The notes under the pieces: generated by a model
The model's input: the letters and a program-made list of their open reading frames with translations, nothing else
Databases searched by the model: none
Told to the model about the DNA's origin: nothing
Position numbers and translations under genes: made by a program
From: JADJOY01 sp016713535 [NCBI: Deltaproteobacteria bacterium]
GTDB lineage: Bacteria; JADJOY01
NCBI GenBank assembly: GCA_016713535.1
Contig: JADJOY010000029.1
Span: 62,001-126,000 of the forward strand
Reading direction: 5' to 3'
Length of the DNA stretch: 64,000 nucleotides
Part shown: piece after piece, positions 37,117 to 46,825 of the stretch
How the letters are laid out: each line of letters opens with the position of its first letter
How positions within the stretch are numbered: the first letter of the stretch is position 1

Positions 37117-39612
37117 ATGACGGACGGAACGAAGCGCGGGGGATGGGCGCGAGGCGTCGCGGGCGTGCTCGGCGCGTGCGCCGTGATCGCGAGCGGCTGC
37201 GGTGGCTCCTCGAACGGGACCCGCTACTCCTACGACGTGCCGACCTCGGCCAGCTCGCCGTGGCCGATGATGCGTCGCACCGCGGCCAACGACGGGCGCA
37301 GCACCGTGATCCCGCCGCGAGCCGCCGCGTCCGGCGAGGCGCCGTGGCGCTATCCGACCGGCAAGGGCATCTTCAGCGTGCCGGTGATCGGCGAGGATGG
37401 GCGGGTGTTGGTGGGGTCCGCCGACCGCACCTTCTATGCGATCGAGCCCGACGGGCGGCTGGCGTGGACCTTCCCGACCGGCGAGATCATCGACTCGGCG
37501 GGCAGCGTCGCCGCCGATGGCACCATCTACTTCGGCTCGGGTGACGGGCACCTCTACGCGCTCGATCCCGACGGCGAGCAGAAGTGGGCCTTCGCCGCCC
37601 ACCACCAGAGCGGCGGCCCCGACGCGAGCCAGGGCAACCGCTGCAGCGACCTGCCGCCCGCGGGCGGACCCAGCACCTGGTTCGAGGGCAACGTGGTGAT
37701 CGGCGCCGATGGCCGGCTGTGGGCCGGCAACGACGACTACCGCATGTATTCGCTCGACCCCGACGGTACCGAGCGCTTCGCATTCTTCGTCGGCCCGATC
37801 CCGTTCGGCGCCGTGTAATCGGCGGCCACCACCCGCGCCGACGACTCGGCGGTGTTCGGCGGCATGGACTTCTTCGTGTACACGGTCTCGGCCGACGGCG
37901 AGTGCCTGTGGCGGCGCTTCCTCAACGCCCCGGTGAGCGCGAGCCCGGCGCGCGCACCCGACGGCACGATCTACGTGGGCGGCTGGGACAACGCGCTCTA
38001 CGCTCTCGACGGCGCCACCGGCGAGATCCGCTGGCGGTTCGGCACCACGTCGCACATCTACGGCTCGGCGGCGATCGCCGAGGACGGCACGATCTACGTC
38101 GGCTCGACCGACGGCAGCCTCTACGCGGTGTCGCCCGAGGGCACGCGGCTCTGGACGTTCGACACCCTCGACCCGATCCGTTCGTCGCCGTCGATCGACG
38201 GCGATGGCCGCGTCTACTTCGGCGCAGGCGACGGCGTGCTCTACGCGCTGAATCCGGACGGTACGCGCGCGTGGAGCTACGACGCGACCCAGCAGGATCG
38301 CAACGACCTCAACTCGTCACCGGTGCTCGGCGAGGAGCGGATCTATCTCGGCTCCGAGGACGGCAGCATCCTGGGCGTGCCGTACGGCCACTGTGCCTCG
38401 AGCTCGGACCCGCGCTGCAGCACCTCGCCCGCCTCCGACCTCGGGGACGACGGCGCCGCGCCCTACGACGTGACGCCCGGCGGCCTGAACTTCTCGGCGG
38501 TGCCCGAGCCGGTGCAGCGTGGCGCCGGGTTCACCGTGCGGCTGGTGGCCCGGGAGGGCGGCGACACGCTGCTCGCGCGCCTCGACGTCGCGAGCGTGAG
38601 CGTCGAGTCCGAGCCGGCGATCGAGTGGGAGGTGGTGGAGCAGGGCGGTGGTCAGTGGATCAACCTGGTGCCTAGATCGCTGCTCGCGGCGGGCACGAGC
38701 TACACCCTCGACGTATCGTCGAAGTGGACCGCCGGCGGCGGGCGCAAGGGGAGCGTGTCGCAGCGCTTCGCGTTCTCGACGGTCGCGGAGGAGGTGGCGC
38801 CGCCCTCGTTCGCGGTCGGCGCCGACGCGGCCCCGGCGTTCGAGATCCGGAATCTCGCCCCGTACCAGCCGCCGGTGATCGTGAGCTTGAACCAGATCGG
38901 CTTCGACAGCCTCGACTTCCTGGCGAGCGTGATCGAGAGCGCGCCCGGGCGCTTCGTGCTGTGGCTCATGGCGGGGAAGGCCGGTGCAGACGGAACCGAG
39001 GTGGACCCGGCCACACCGTCTCTGGTGGCGATGGACGGCGTCCTCGACGGCGCGTCGTTCGCGATGAACGGCGTGGGTCTGACACTCGTCACCGGCGGGC
39101 CGCCGATCCCGATCGGCGACTTCCGGCTCGCGTCGCAGTTCGACGCCGCCGGCAAGTTCGACGGCGGTACCTCGATGGTGGCGCGCGCGAGCTGCGCGGA
39201 CCTCGGGCTCATCGGCACCTTCCTGTCGCTCTTCCAGCTCTGTAACGGCGCCGGCGAGTTCGTGTCGGTCGGGACGATCCGCGGCGCGACCTACGACGGC
39301 GCGGCGAACCACCGGCCCGCGAACGTGAGCGTCACGTCGATCGAACGCGCCGGTCGCGAGTTCACCGCGACGCTCGACGCGCCCGGCTACGAGCTCGCCG
39401 AGCACCTGCCCGCGATCGTGCTGGTCGACCCGGCCACGGGGCGCTCGGTGCAGACCGACTACCGCAAGGCGCTGTCGTCGAGCGCGACCGCGAGCGGTGA
39501 TCTCGCGTCGATCACGCTGCGCATCCCCGACGACGTGGCGCTGCCCAGCGGCCCCGTGAAGGCGATCGTGGTCACCGACCTCTTCCCCCTCGCGTCTCAG
39601 GTGCTCGAGTGA
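37117..39612 (+). CDS. PQQ-like beta-propeller lipoprotein interrupted by an in-frame TAA
   Basis: The N-terminal part is a lipoprotein (AGVLGACAVIASGC, Cys at the lipobox) followed by PQQ-type propeller repeats: VLVGSADRTFYAIEPDGRLA, TIYFGSGDGHLYALDPDGEQ, TIYVGGWDNALYALDGATGE, TIYVGSTDGSLYAVSPEGTR. The frame is open from 37117 to 37815, then a TAA at 37816-37818, and the same frame resumes at once with SAATTRADDSAVFGGMDFFV to 39612. The best explanation is one C-to-A change (TAC, Tyr, to TAA). The separate frames are 37117-37818 and 37852-39612 (ATG at 37864). The C-terminal 380 residues form other beta domains (VPEPVQRGAGFTVRLVAREG). Function is unknown, probably at the outer membrane. Its stop overlaps amgK (GTGA). 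Confidence 0.8.
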
Positions 39613-40655
39613 CGCTCCACGCGGGCCGGATCGCGGGGACGATCCGGCTGGCGTTCGGCGGTGAGGTCGACGCCACGCGGGTCGAGCACCTCGCGGGCGA
39701 CGCGAGCGTGCGCTCGTTCCACCGGGTGTGGCTCGGTGGCGGCGGTGGTGCGGGCGAGGTGCCGGCGACGGCGGTGCTCATGCGCGACCCGCGTCCCGCC
39801 GCCGACGACGGCTGCGGTGACGACTTCGTCGCGCTCGAGCGCCACCTCCGTCACCACGGGGTCGGCGTGCCCGCGGTGTACGCCCGCGATCGCGACGCCG
39901 GCCTCTACCTGCTCGAGGACCTCGGCGACCGCGTGTTGCAGGACGAGGTGAAGGAGGCCGGCGCCGTGCGCCGCCGCGAGCTCTACCGCGCGGCGCTCGA
40001 GGTGCTGGTGGTGCTGGCGCGCGACGCCTCGCGGCTCGATCCTCGTCCCACGCCCGCCCATGGACGGGCCTTCGACGAGGCGAAGCTCGGCTGGGAGATG
40101 GAGTTCTTCCTCACGCACACCGTGCAGGGGCTCTGGCAGATGAAGCCCACCGAGGGCGACCTCGCGGCCCTACGCGCCGGCTTCGCCGGTTTGGTCAGCG
40201 CGCTCGCTGCGCTACCGCGGGTCTTCACCCACCGCGACTACCACAGCCGCAACCTCCTGGTTCAGGGCGAGTCGTCGATTCGCGTCGTCGACTTCCAGGA
40301 CGCGCGCATGGGGCCGGCGGTCTACGACGTCGCGTCGCTGCTACGCGACTCGTACCTCGACCTCGACGAGGACGAGAACGCGTCGCTCCTTGAGGAGCAC
40401 CGCCTGCGGCTCCTCGAGGCGGGGATCGACGTGCCGGGACGCGATGCCTTCGTCGGGGACTACGACCGCATGAGCGTGCAGCGCGGCCTCAAGGCCCTCG
40501 GCACCTTCGGCTACATGGCCACCCAGCGCCGCAAGACCGGCTACCTCGAAGCCGTGCCGCGGACCCTCGCGCGCGTCCGCGCGGCGCTGGTACGGCTACC
40601 CGAGCTGGACGTGCTTCGCACCCACCTCGATCCGATCCTCGGCTCGAACCTCTGA
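39609..40655 (+). CDS. amgK: AmgK-like anomeric MurNAc/GlcNAc kinase
   Basis: This 348-residue aminoglycoside-phosphotransferase-fold kinase matches AmgK, which phosphorylates the anomeric carbon of N-acetylmuramic acid in a peptidoglycan recycling route that bypasses fosfomycin-sensitive MurA. Motifs are GDASVRSFHRVWL near the start (nucleotide-loop region), LYLLEDLGDRVLQDEV, the catalytic THRDYHSRNLLV near residue 206 (HxDxxxxN) and VVDFQDARMGPAVYDVASLL (metal-binding Asp). MurU, its usual partner, is at 43181 on the same strand. The GTG start overlaps the stop of the propeller lipoprotein gene. The specificity is by family and context, not tested. Confidence 0.85.
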   Translation: MTLHAGRIAGTIRLAFGGEVDATRVEHLAGDASVRSFHRVWLGGGGGAGEVPATAVLMRDPRPAADDGCGDDFVALERHLRHHGVGVPAVYARDRDAGLYLLEDLGDRVLQDEVKEAGAVRRRELYRAALEVLVVLARDASRLDPRPTPAHGRAFDEAKLGWEMEFFLTHTVQGLWQMKPTEGDLAALRAGFAGLVSALAALPRVFTHRDYHSRNLLVQGESSIRVVDFQDARMGPAVYDVASLLRDSYLDLDEDENASLLEEHRLRLLEAGIDVPGRDAFVGDYDRMSVQRGLKALGTFGYMATQRRKTGYLEAVPRTLARVRAALVRLPELDVLRTHLDPILGSNL

Positions 40656-41517
40656 ATGCGAGTTCCACCGGTGCGCCGACACTCAAGCCTAAGCCAGCGG
40701 CTCAAGGGCAGGATTCTCGCTGCCACTCTGAATCCGGTCCTGTGGTTCCTGAACAGGTTGCCAGTGCCCGCTCGCGAGCCGGATGCGCCACGGTATGCGA
40801 GCGCGGAGTGGCTCGCCGCGGTGCGAGAGCGATGCCGGGAAACTGCGCGAATGGATCTCGCCGTGGGAGATTCGGGAGTTGAACCGATCACCAAGATCGG
40901 CGGGTCGCCCTGGTGGCCGAGCGACCGGCCGCGTCCGCGGTGCAACCGCGCCGGCCACGCGATGAGCTTCTACGTCCAGGTGCGACTGGACGACGTTCCG
41001 GATCTCGGTTGGCCGCACGGCTGGTTGGCATCGGTTCACTTCTGCAACGAGTGCATGTGGGCAGGACTGTTCGACGGAACTGCAACGGCTCAGTCGGTCG
41101 AGCTCTTCGACGTGCGCGGCGATGTGAAGCCCGACGGTTTCGGCGCGACCGGTGGGGAGGCTCTTCGACCGCACCGCGTGACTCTCTCGGCCGTGATGGA
41201 AGCGCCGGGCCTCGGTGACTTTCGGGCCACTGGCCGGCGGAATCCCGGATGACTGGTGGCCCGGCGACGATCTCGACGAAGATCTCGGCTACGGGTTCAA
41301 GCACGTCAAGCGCTCGAAGCTCGGCGGCTGGCCGACGTGGGCGCAGGACGCCGAGTGGCCCGAGTGCGAGCGCTGTGAGCGCATGCGTTTCGTCGCGCAA
41401 CTCGACTGGGTGATCGGTGCCGAAGCACCGTGGGGCGGCGGGGGTTATGGCTACCTCTTCGTCTGCAGTCCGGGCTGCCCCGACCGGCGCGGCGAGCTGG
41501 TGATCCAGACGACGTGA
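40656..41517 (+). pseudogene. DUF1963 (YwqG-like) protein with frameshift
   Basis: Two adjacent frames make one gene: 40656-41252 (PRYASAEWLAAVRERCRETA, KIGGSPWWPSDRPRPRCNRA, AMSFYVQVRLDDVPDLGWPH) and 41215-41517 (GYGFKHVKRSKLGGWPTWAQ, ECERCERMRFVAQLDWVIGA). The SKLGGWP and MRFVAQLD pattern identifies DUF1963, a YwqG-like family of unknown function, perhaps polymorphic-toxin immunity. The frame changes near 41210-41240; the length of 862 bases fits one extra base. Base use is less GC-rich than the neighbours. It starts one base after the amgK stop, and with the toxin-antitoxin genes it looks inserted between amgK and murU. Confidence 0.7.
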
Positions 41518-41540
41518 CCGCCTGCCGACCGCCGAGCGGA

Positions 41541-41565
41541 AACTGGCCATTCGAAGTGGCCAGTT
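41541..41565. promoter_or_regulatory. Inverted repeat, probable antitoxin operator
   Basis: AACTGGCCA (41541-41549) and TGGCCAGTT (41557-41565) are exact inverted 9-base arms around a 7-base spacer, ending 13 bases before the antitoxin start. Phd/YefM antitoxins repress their own operon by binding such palindromes, so this is the likely autoregulatory site. Confidence 0.6.
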
Positions 41566-41578
41566 GTATCGTCGGCTC

Positions 41579-41797
41579 ATGAAGCAGATCGCCGCAGCCC
41601 AGTTCAAGGACCGGTGTCTCGCCCTGCTCGACGAGGTCGACGAGCGGGGGATCGTCATCACCAAGCGCGGGAAGCCCGTGGCGAAGCTCGTGGCCATCCG
41701 CGTCGAATCGGGAGACCTCATCGGCCGGCTCAAGGGATCGGTGAGGATCCGGGGCGACCTGATGTCGACCGGGGTTCGGTGGGATGCTGAATCTTGA
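41579..41797 (+). CDS. Phd/YefM-family antitoxin
   Basis: This 72-residue protein begins MKQIAAAQFKDRCLALLDEV and continues ITKRGKPVAKLVAI, the canonical Phd/YefM DNA-binding fold: Ala/Lys-rich first strand, a helix of spacing FKDRCLALLDEV, and the T-K-R/H-G-K-P turn. The variable C-terminus (RLKGSVRIRGDLMSTGVRWD) would thread over the toxin. I chose ATG 41579 over GTG 41564. It overlaps the toxin gene by 14 bases, the normal order for this module. Confidence 0.88.
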   Translation: MKQIAAAQFKDRCLALLDEVDERGIVITKRGKPVAKLVAIRVESGDLIGRLKGSVRIRGDLMSTGVRWDAES

Positions 41798-42149
41798 TAC
41801 CCATGTCTTGGTCCGCGCGATGGTCGACGAGATCTCGACCAAGGAGCGAAAGCTCCTCGCGGGGGCGCGCTGGGGGATCTCGGCGATCGTGCTGTGGGAG
41901 CTCGCGAAGCTCGCCCAGCTTGGTAGCGTCGAGATCGATCTGGAGGCGAGCGAGGTCCGGCGCTTCCTCGCGGCGGTCCACGTCTGGCCACTCACGCTCG
42001 ACATCGCGCGCACCAGCACTCGCCTCGACTTCCGCAGCGATCCGGCAGACGAGCTGATTGCGGCCACGAGCATCGTCGAGCGCGTTCCGCTGGTCACCCG
42101 CGACCGGGTGATCCGCCGCTCGCGGCTCGTTCCACTCGCGCGAGCGTGA
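41784..42149 (+). CDS. vapC: PIN-domain VapC-like ribonuclease toxin
   Basis: This 121-residue PIN-domain protein starts MLNLDTHVLVRAM, with the first acidic ligand Asp in NLDTH. The second acidic site is ISAIVLWELAKLA (Glu), and the third is SDPADELIAATSIVERVPLV with Asp in PADELIAATS, followed by TRDRVIR with the final Asp. VapC-type toxins cut tRNA or rRNA and are neutralised by the upstream antitoxin. Pairing with a Phd/YefM rather than VapB antitoxin is common. The target is unknown. Confidence 0.88.
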   Translation: MLNLDTHVLVRAMVDEISTKERKLLAGARWGISAIVLWELAKLAQLGSVEIDLEASEVRRFLAAVHVWPLTLDIARTSTRLDFRSDPADELIAATSIVERVPLVTRDRVIRRSRLVPLARA

Positions 42150-42176
42150 CCGCGGCTCGTGCGGGCCGCGCGCGAC

Positions 42177-42194
42177 CGGGCTTGCATCAGCCCG
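42177..42194. terminator. Short hairpin between convergent genes
   Basis: CGGGCT-TGCATC-AGCCCG lies between the vapC stop and the 3' end of the convergent EamA gene, covering the latter's stop (42187-42189). The stem is six pairs and there is no T-tract, so termination is only plausible. Confidence 0.35.
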
Positions 42195-43092
42195 CGGCGT
42201 CCGGCGCGGCGCGTGCGAGGTCGCGGGTGTCGAGCCAGGTCTTGACGGTGGTGGTGCCGAGGATCACCGCGCCGCCCACGAGCGACCAGCCGTTCGGGCG
42301 CTCACCGTGGGCGAGCCAGGTCCACATCGGGTTGAGCACCGGCTCGAGCAGGCAGATGAGGGACGCCTCGAGCGCCGCGACCTGGCGCAGCCCGCGGGTG
42401 AACAGCACGTAGGCGAGGGCGATCGACATGGCTCCCAGCCACGCCACGATCGCCACGTCCTCGAGCCGCACGGTGTGGACCGGTAGCGCCGGCACGAGCC
42501 CGCCAGCGAAGGCGATCACGTTCCCCATCACCAGCGCCGACGGCACCGCGCTCTCGCCGCCACCCGCGCCCTCGGTCATCCGCAGCCGCCGGAACCCGAT
42601 CACGGTCAGCGCCCAGGTCACGCCGGAGACGAGCCCCAGTGCGTTTCCGGCGAGCGGCGCGGGCGCGGTGGTGGAGGGAGGATCGCTGCTCACGAAGAAG
42701 AGCGCCATCCCTGCGGCGAGGAAGGCCATCGCGACGCCGTCGCGGCGGCTCGCGTGCTCGCCGAGCCGCCACGGCGCGAGCGCCATCACCCACAGCGGTG
42801 CCGTGGCCTGGAGGAACACGGCGCTCGCGCCGGTGGTGAGCTTGTTGGCGAGGGCGAACGACATCATCGTGCCGGCGTAAGCGGCGCCCACCGCCACCGC
42901 CCGCGCGCTCGGCCAGCGCCGTGCCTCCGGAAGCAGCGCGAGGAAGACGAGCGCGCCGACGCCCGAGCGAAAGCTCGCGACCTGCCAGCTCGTGAGCGCG
43001 CAGCCCTTGATGAAGGCGCTGTTGCCCGACCAGAGCAGCGACGCCGCGGCGAGCGCGAGGCGCGCGCCGAGAGCCGGAGGAGTGGAGGCCAT
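42187..43092 (-). CDS. EamA-family drug/metabolite transporter
   Basis: This 301-residue inner-membrane protein has about ten hydrophobic helices in the two-fold DMT repeat. LAAASLLWSGNSAFIKGCAL begins the first EamA unit, ALANKLTTGASAVFLQATAP ends it, and LVSGVTWALTVIGFRRLRMT starts the second, closing with AALEASLICLLEPVLNPMWT and GGAVILGTTTVKTWL. DMT carriers export amino acids, nucleotides or other metabolites; the substrate is unknown. I chose ATG 43092. It diverges from murU with 88 bases between. Confidence 0.85.
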   Translation of the reverse strand: MASTPPALGARLALAAASLLWSGNSAFIKGCALTSWQVASFRSGVGALVFLALLPEARRWPSARAVAVGAAYAGTMMSFALANKLTTGASAVFLQATAPLWVMALAPWRLGEHASRRDGVAMAFLAAGMALFFVSSDPPSTTAPAPLAGNALGLVSGVTWALTVIGFRRLRMTEGAGGGESAVPSALVMGNVIAFAGGLVPALPVHTVRLEDVAIVAWLGAMSIALAYVLFTRGLRQVAALEASLICLLEPVLNPMWTWLAHGERPNGWSLVGGAVILGTTTVKTWLDTRDLARAAPDAAG

Positions 43093-43180
43093 GGGGGCGC
43101 GCTCGGCGTGATCGACGAGGGGAGTGGCGGCGGGCGAGGGGGTTGAATGTAGCGGATCGCCGGACCACGATCGCGCGGCC

Positions 43181-43945
43181 ATGGATCCCAAGCTCGGCTC
43201 GCACGTCCCTCGGCGGGCGCTGGTCCTCGCCGCCGGCAAGGGCGAACGCCTGCGTCCGCTCACCAGCACCGTTCCCAAGCCGCTGGTCGAGGTGGCGGGG
43301 CGTCCGCTGATCGCCCACGCGCTCGGGTGGCTGCGCCACTTCGGAGTGCGGGAGGTGGCGATCAACCTCCACCACCTCGGCGACCAGATCCGCGCGGCGG
43401 TGGGCGACGGCTCGGCTTACGGCGTCTCGGTCCACTACTCGGAGGAGCCCGAGATCCTCGGCACGGGTGGCGCCATCCGCCAGCTCGCCGGGTGGCTCGC
43501 GGACGGACCGTTCGTCGTTGCCAACGCGGACATCGTCCACGGCGTGGACCTCGCCGCCCTCGCCGAGCTCCACCACGCCTCGGGCTCGCTGGCGACGCTC
43601 GCGCTCAGGCCCGACCCCGAGAGCGCGCGCTACGGGGAAATCTTCATCGACGGTACCGGTCGGATCGTGAGCTTCCTGGACGAGCCACCGCGGCGGGACG
43701 AGCTCGAGGCGCTCATGTTCACGGGCGTCCAGATCGTCGAGCCCTCGATCGTCCCGCGCATCCCGTGGCCGGGCGCCTCGAGCAGCACCGCCCACCTCTA
43801 TCGACCGCTGGTTCGCGAGGGCGCGCCGCTCTACGGCCTGCGCTACGACGGCTACTGGAGCGACGCGGGCACGCCCACCTCCCTCGAGGCGCTCCGCGCG
43901 GATTTCGCGGCAAGACGGGTGGTGCTCGGCTACGACCTCGGTTGA
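43181..43945 (+). CDS. murU: MurU-like N-acetylmuramate-1-phosphate uridylyltransferase
   Basis: This 254-residue nucleotidyltransferase has the sugar-nucleotide signature VLAAGKGERLRPLTSTVPKP near residues 15-34, ILGTGGAIRQLAGWL near 88, FVVANADIVHG (metal Asp in NAD) and YDGYWSDAGTPTSLE at the end. MurU makes UDP-MurNAc from MurNAc-1-phosphate, the step after AmgK, so the kinase at 39609 and this gene probably form one recycling pathway. Closely related enzymes make other NDP-sugars, so the assignment rests partly on context. ATG 43181. Confidence 0.82.
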   Translation: MDPKLGSHVPRRALVLAAGKGERLRPLTSTVPKPLVEVAGRPLIAHALGWLRHFGVREVAINLHHLGDQIRAAVGDGSAYGVSVHYSEEPEILGTGGAIRQLAGWLADGPFVVANADIVHGVDLAALAELHHASGSLATLALRPDPESARYGEIFIDGTGRIVSFLDEPPRRDELEALMFTGVQIVEPSIVPRIPWPGASSSTAHLYRPLVREGAPLYGLRYDGYWSDAGTPTSLEALRADFAARRVVLGYDLG

Positions 43946-43984
43946 CCCGCACCGGGCCGTGGGCTTACGGTCGAATGGGAGTCC

Positions 43985-46825
43985 ATGATCGGGCCTCCTC
44001 TGGATCGAGCCTCAGCCGTGGATTCACCCCCCCTGACCACGATTCCCGAGACGGTGCCGGCGGTCGACGTCCGCCTGCTCTCGATCAGCGCCCGCGAGTT
44101 CTTCGTCTACACGCTGGTCGACGGCCGCGCCGACGTGCGCCAGCTCGTGGCGCGCTCCGGCCTCCGCCAGGCCGATCTGCTGCGGAGCCTCCGCATCCTC
44201 GCCGGCGCGGGAGCGATCCAACTGCCGGGCTTCGAGCCTTCGTCGGACGAGGGGATCGCGCTGCCGAGCGCCGCCGCCGCGAGCGAGGCCGCGCGGGGCA
44301 GCGAGCCGCTGGTGCGCGTGCTCGCGCGGGTGCACCGCGGCGGGGGCTCGGGGACGGTGGTCGTCGAGCGCGGGCGTGCCGCGATGCGCATCACGTTCAT
44401 CCGCGGCGAGATCGTCGACGTCTCCGCGGCCTTCACGGGTGAGTTCTTCGGCACCTTCCTGCTCGAGCGCGGCAAGATCACCATGGGCGAGTTGCAGCTC
44501 TCGTTGCAGCGCATGTATGGCGAGAAGCGCCGCCAGGGCGAGGTGCTCGCGGAGATGGGGCTGGTCCGCGACGACGAGCTGCCCGGGTTGCTCGCGGCGC
44601 ACGCCGCGGAGCGGGTCGCGGATGGGGTCGGCTGGGAGGGCGCCGAGGTCCGCTTTCTCGACGGCGAGACCGTGATCGGCCGCCCGCTCGCGATCGCGAC
44701 CTCGCAGGTGCTCTTCCGCGCGATCCTCGAGCGCACACCGGTGGGGGTGTTGAGCGCGGAGCTCGACCCCCACGTCGCCGACCGGCTCGTGCCTCGGGTC
44801 GCCGCGGAAGACCTCGATGCGGCCCGCCTCGGCTCCACCGAGGGCCGGGTGTGGTCCGCGCTCCACGGACCGGACGCACGGATGGCGGCGGTGCTCGCGC
44901 AGCCCGATCTCGCCGCCGACCGCGCGCGACGCTTCCTGCTCGCGGTGCTGGTGCTCGGCTACGTGGACGTCGACCGAGAGGATCCGCCCGCGACCCCCGA
45001 GGCGACCGCTCCGTCCGCGGCCGAGCTGGCGCGGGTCGCCGCCGACGCCAGCGCCGTCGCGGCGCACTCGCGGGCGCGGCCCGCCGCGCAAGCGCCTCCC
45101 GCCGCGGCGCCGGAGCTCCTCGTCGCCGGCGTCGCGGTGCCCGACAGCGGCGATCTGGCGCGGATCCCCGCGGTGGCGGTGCTCAGGGCGTTCCTCACCT
45201 CGCCGCGCGCGGGGCGGCTGGTGTTCGAGCGTGGCAAGGCCCAGAAGATCGTCGACCTCGGTGGCCGCGGCGCGATCGGCACGGTGCTCAGCGTCAACGC
45301 CGACCCGCCGTTCGGGAACTACCTGCTCGAGCGGGGCGTGATCGGTTTCGACGCCTACGAGCGCACGCTCCACCGCATGTACGCCGAGCGCCGTCGCCAC
45401 GGCGAGGTGCTGGTGGACGATGGCGTGCTGAGCGCGGCGGAGCTGGAGCTCCACCTTCGCGCGCACCTCGAGCACCGGCTCGTCGAGCTCTTCGGCTGGA
45501 GCGACGGCCACTACCAGTTCTCGGACTCCGCCGTCGCGGCGCGCGAGAGCCACGTCGATCCGGTCCGACTCCTCTATCTGGGCGCGCGGTCCTCGCTCGG
45601 TGACGGCTGGATCGCCGCCGAGATCGCGCGGGTCCACGAGGACGTGGTGGTGGCGTCGCCCCGGACGGACGTCAGCAACCTCGGGCTCGAGCCCGAGGAT
45701 CAGGCGCTCTGGGAGTCGCTGGTGGGTGCGGGCCGCACGGTGCGCGAGCTCCTCGACGAAGCGGGGGCGAGCACCGACGCGCGAGCCCGCCTGCTGGTGT
45801 CGCTCGCCTTCGCGGGAGCGATCGAGTTCCGTCCAGCGGGTGCCGCCGCGCCGGTGCGAGCGCAGGCGGTGGACGAGCCGGGGGCCACGCCATCGGCGCA
45901 CCACCGCCGCGAGCCGTTGCCCGAGTCACCGACCGACGCCGTGTTGCTCCAGCGCGAGGCTCGCAGCCACATCCGCACCATCCACATCCGCCAGACGACG
46001 CGCGCCCCGGCGGCTGCCGACCGCACCCAGCCGGGCTACCGGCGGCCGCGGCTCTCGGCGCTCTCGGGCTTCGGCGAGCAGGCCGAGTTCGAGGACAAGA
46101 TCGCGGGCCGCGCCTGGGAGGGCGACGTCGACATCGAGTTCGTGCGCGAGAACCTCTCCAAGACGCTCAAGTGGATGAGCCACCAGCACCGCTTCAAGAT
46201 CCTCGACGCCCACGAGTCCCTCACCACCGACGAGCTCGAGGAGCGCTACCAGAAGCGCCGCGAGGGATTCGACCCCGACAACCGCCGCTACGCCGGGATG
46301 CCCGAAGACCTTCGCAACCTGGCGCGCGAGATCTGTCAGGTGATCGACGAGGCGTGGCAGTTCCTTCGCGACGAGCCGCGCCGCATCGAGTACCGGCGCG
46401 GGATCTTCGGCGAGTCGAACCTGGCCCTCGAGGCCGACGTCCAGTTCAAGAAGGGCGACGTGCTGCTGTTCTGGAAGCGCGAGCCCGAGGCGGCGATCCC
46501 GCTCTACATGTCGGCGATCGACCTCTACCCCAAGAACCCCGACTATCACGCGGCGCTCGGGCTCGCGGTTTACCGCGCCAACCGCAAGCGCTTGGGCGAG
46601 GCCCTCGGCCACATCGAGCGCGGCATCCGGCTGCGGGGCGAGTCCGAGCTGCCGTACATGTACCTGGGAATGATCTACCGCGACGAGGGCGCGCGGCAGA
46701 AGGCTGCGGACGCCTTCAAGCGGGCGCTCCAGGTGAACCCGCGCAGCAAGGACGCGCGCGCGCTCCTCGAGCGGCTGCTGCGCGGCGCGAGCGGCGATCC
46801 GTCCGACGACGCCACCTCGGAGTGA
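43985..46825 (+). CDS. Large DUF4388 / J-like / TPR scaffold protein
   Basis: This 946-residue cytoplasmic protein has an N-terminal winged-helix-like segment (EFFVYTLVDGRADVRQLVAR, residues about 38-57), then two DUF4388 units: about 105-225 (MRITFIRGEIVDVSAAFTGE, FFGTFLLERGKITMGELQLS) and about 395-515 (LVFERGKAQKIVDLGGRGAI, FGNYLLERGVIGFDAYERTL). A J-domain-like helix set lacking the HPD triplet follows (about 735-800, HRFKILDAHESLTTDELEER), and a TPR array ends it (NPDYHAALGLAVYRANRKRL, ELPYMYLGMIYRDEGARQKA). DUF4388 is typical of myxobacterial and related signalling proteins; function is unknown. It is a paralogue of the gene at 48263, with hisG between. A structured repeat begins 14 bases after its stop. 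Confidence 0.8.
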   Translation: MIGPPLDRASAVDSPPLTTIPETVPAVDVRLLSISAREFFVYTLVDGRADVRQLVARSGLRQADLLRSLRILAGAGAIQLPGFEPSSDEGIALPSAAAASEAARGSEPLVRVLARVHRGGGSGTVVVERGRAAMRITFIRGEIVDVSAAFTGEFFGTFLLERGKITMGELQLSLQRMYGEKRRQGEVLAEMGLVRDDELPGLLAAHAAERVADGVGWEGAEVRFLDGETVIGRPLAIATSQVLFRAILERTPVGVLSAELDPHVADRLVPRVAAEDLDAARLGSTEGRVWSALHGPDARMAAVLAQPDLAADRARRFLLAVLVLGYVDVDREDPPATPEATAPSAAELARVAADASAVAAHSRARPAAQAPPAAAPELLVAGVAVPDSGDLARIPAVAVLRAFLTSPRAGRLVFERGKAQKIVDLGGRGAIGTVLSVNADPPFGNYLLERGVIGFDAYERTLHRMYAERRRHGEVLVDDGVLSAAELELHLRAHLEHRLVELFGWSDGHYQFSDSAVAARESHVDPVRLLYLGARSSLGDGWIAAEIARVHEDVVVASPRTDVSNLGLEPEDQALWESLVGAGRTVRELLDEAGASTDARARLLVSLAFAGAIEFRPAGAAAPVRAQAVDEPGATPSAHHRREPLPESPTDAVLLQREARSHIRTIHIRQTTRAPAAADRTQPGYRRPRLSALSGFGEQAEFEDKIAGRAWEGDVDIEFVRENLSKTLKWMSHQHRFKILDAHESLTTDELEERYQKRREGFDPDNRRYAGMPEDLRNLAREICQVIDEAWQFLRDEPRRIEYRRGIFGESNLALEADVQFKKGDVLLFWKREPEAAIPLYMSAIDLYPKNPDYHAALGLAVYRANRKRLGEALGHIERGIRLRGESELPYMYLGMIYRDEGARQKAADAFKRALQVNPRSKDARALLERLLRGASGDPSDDATSE

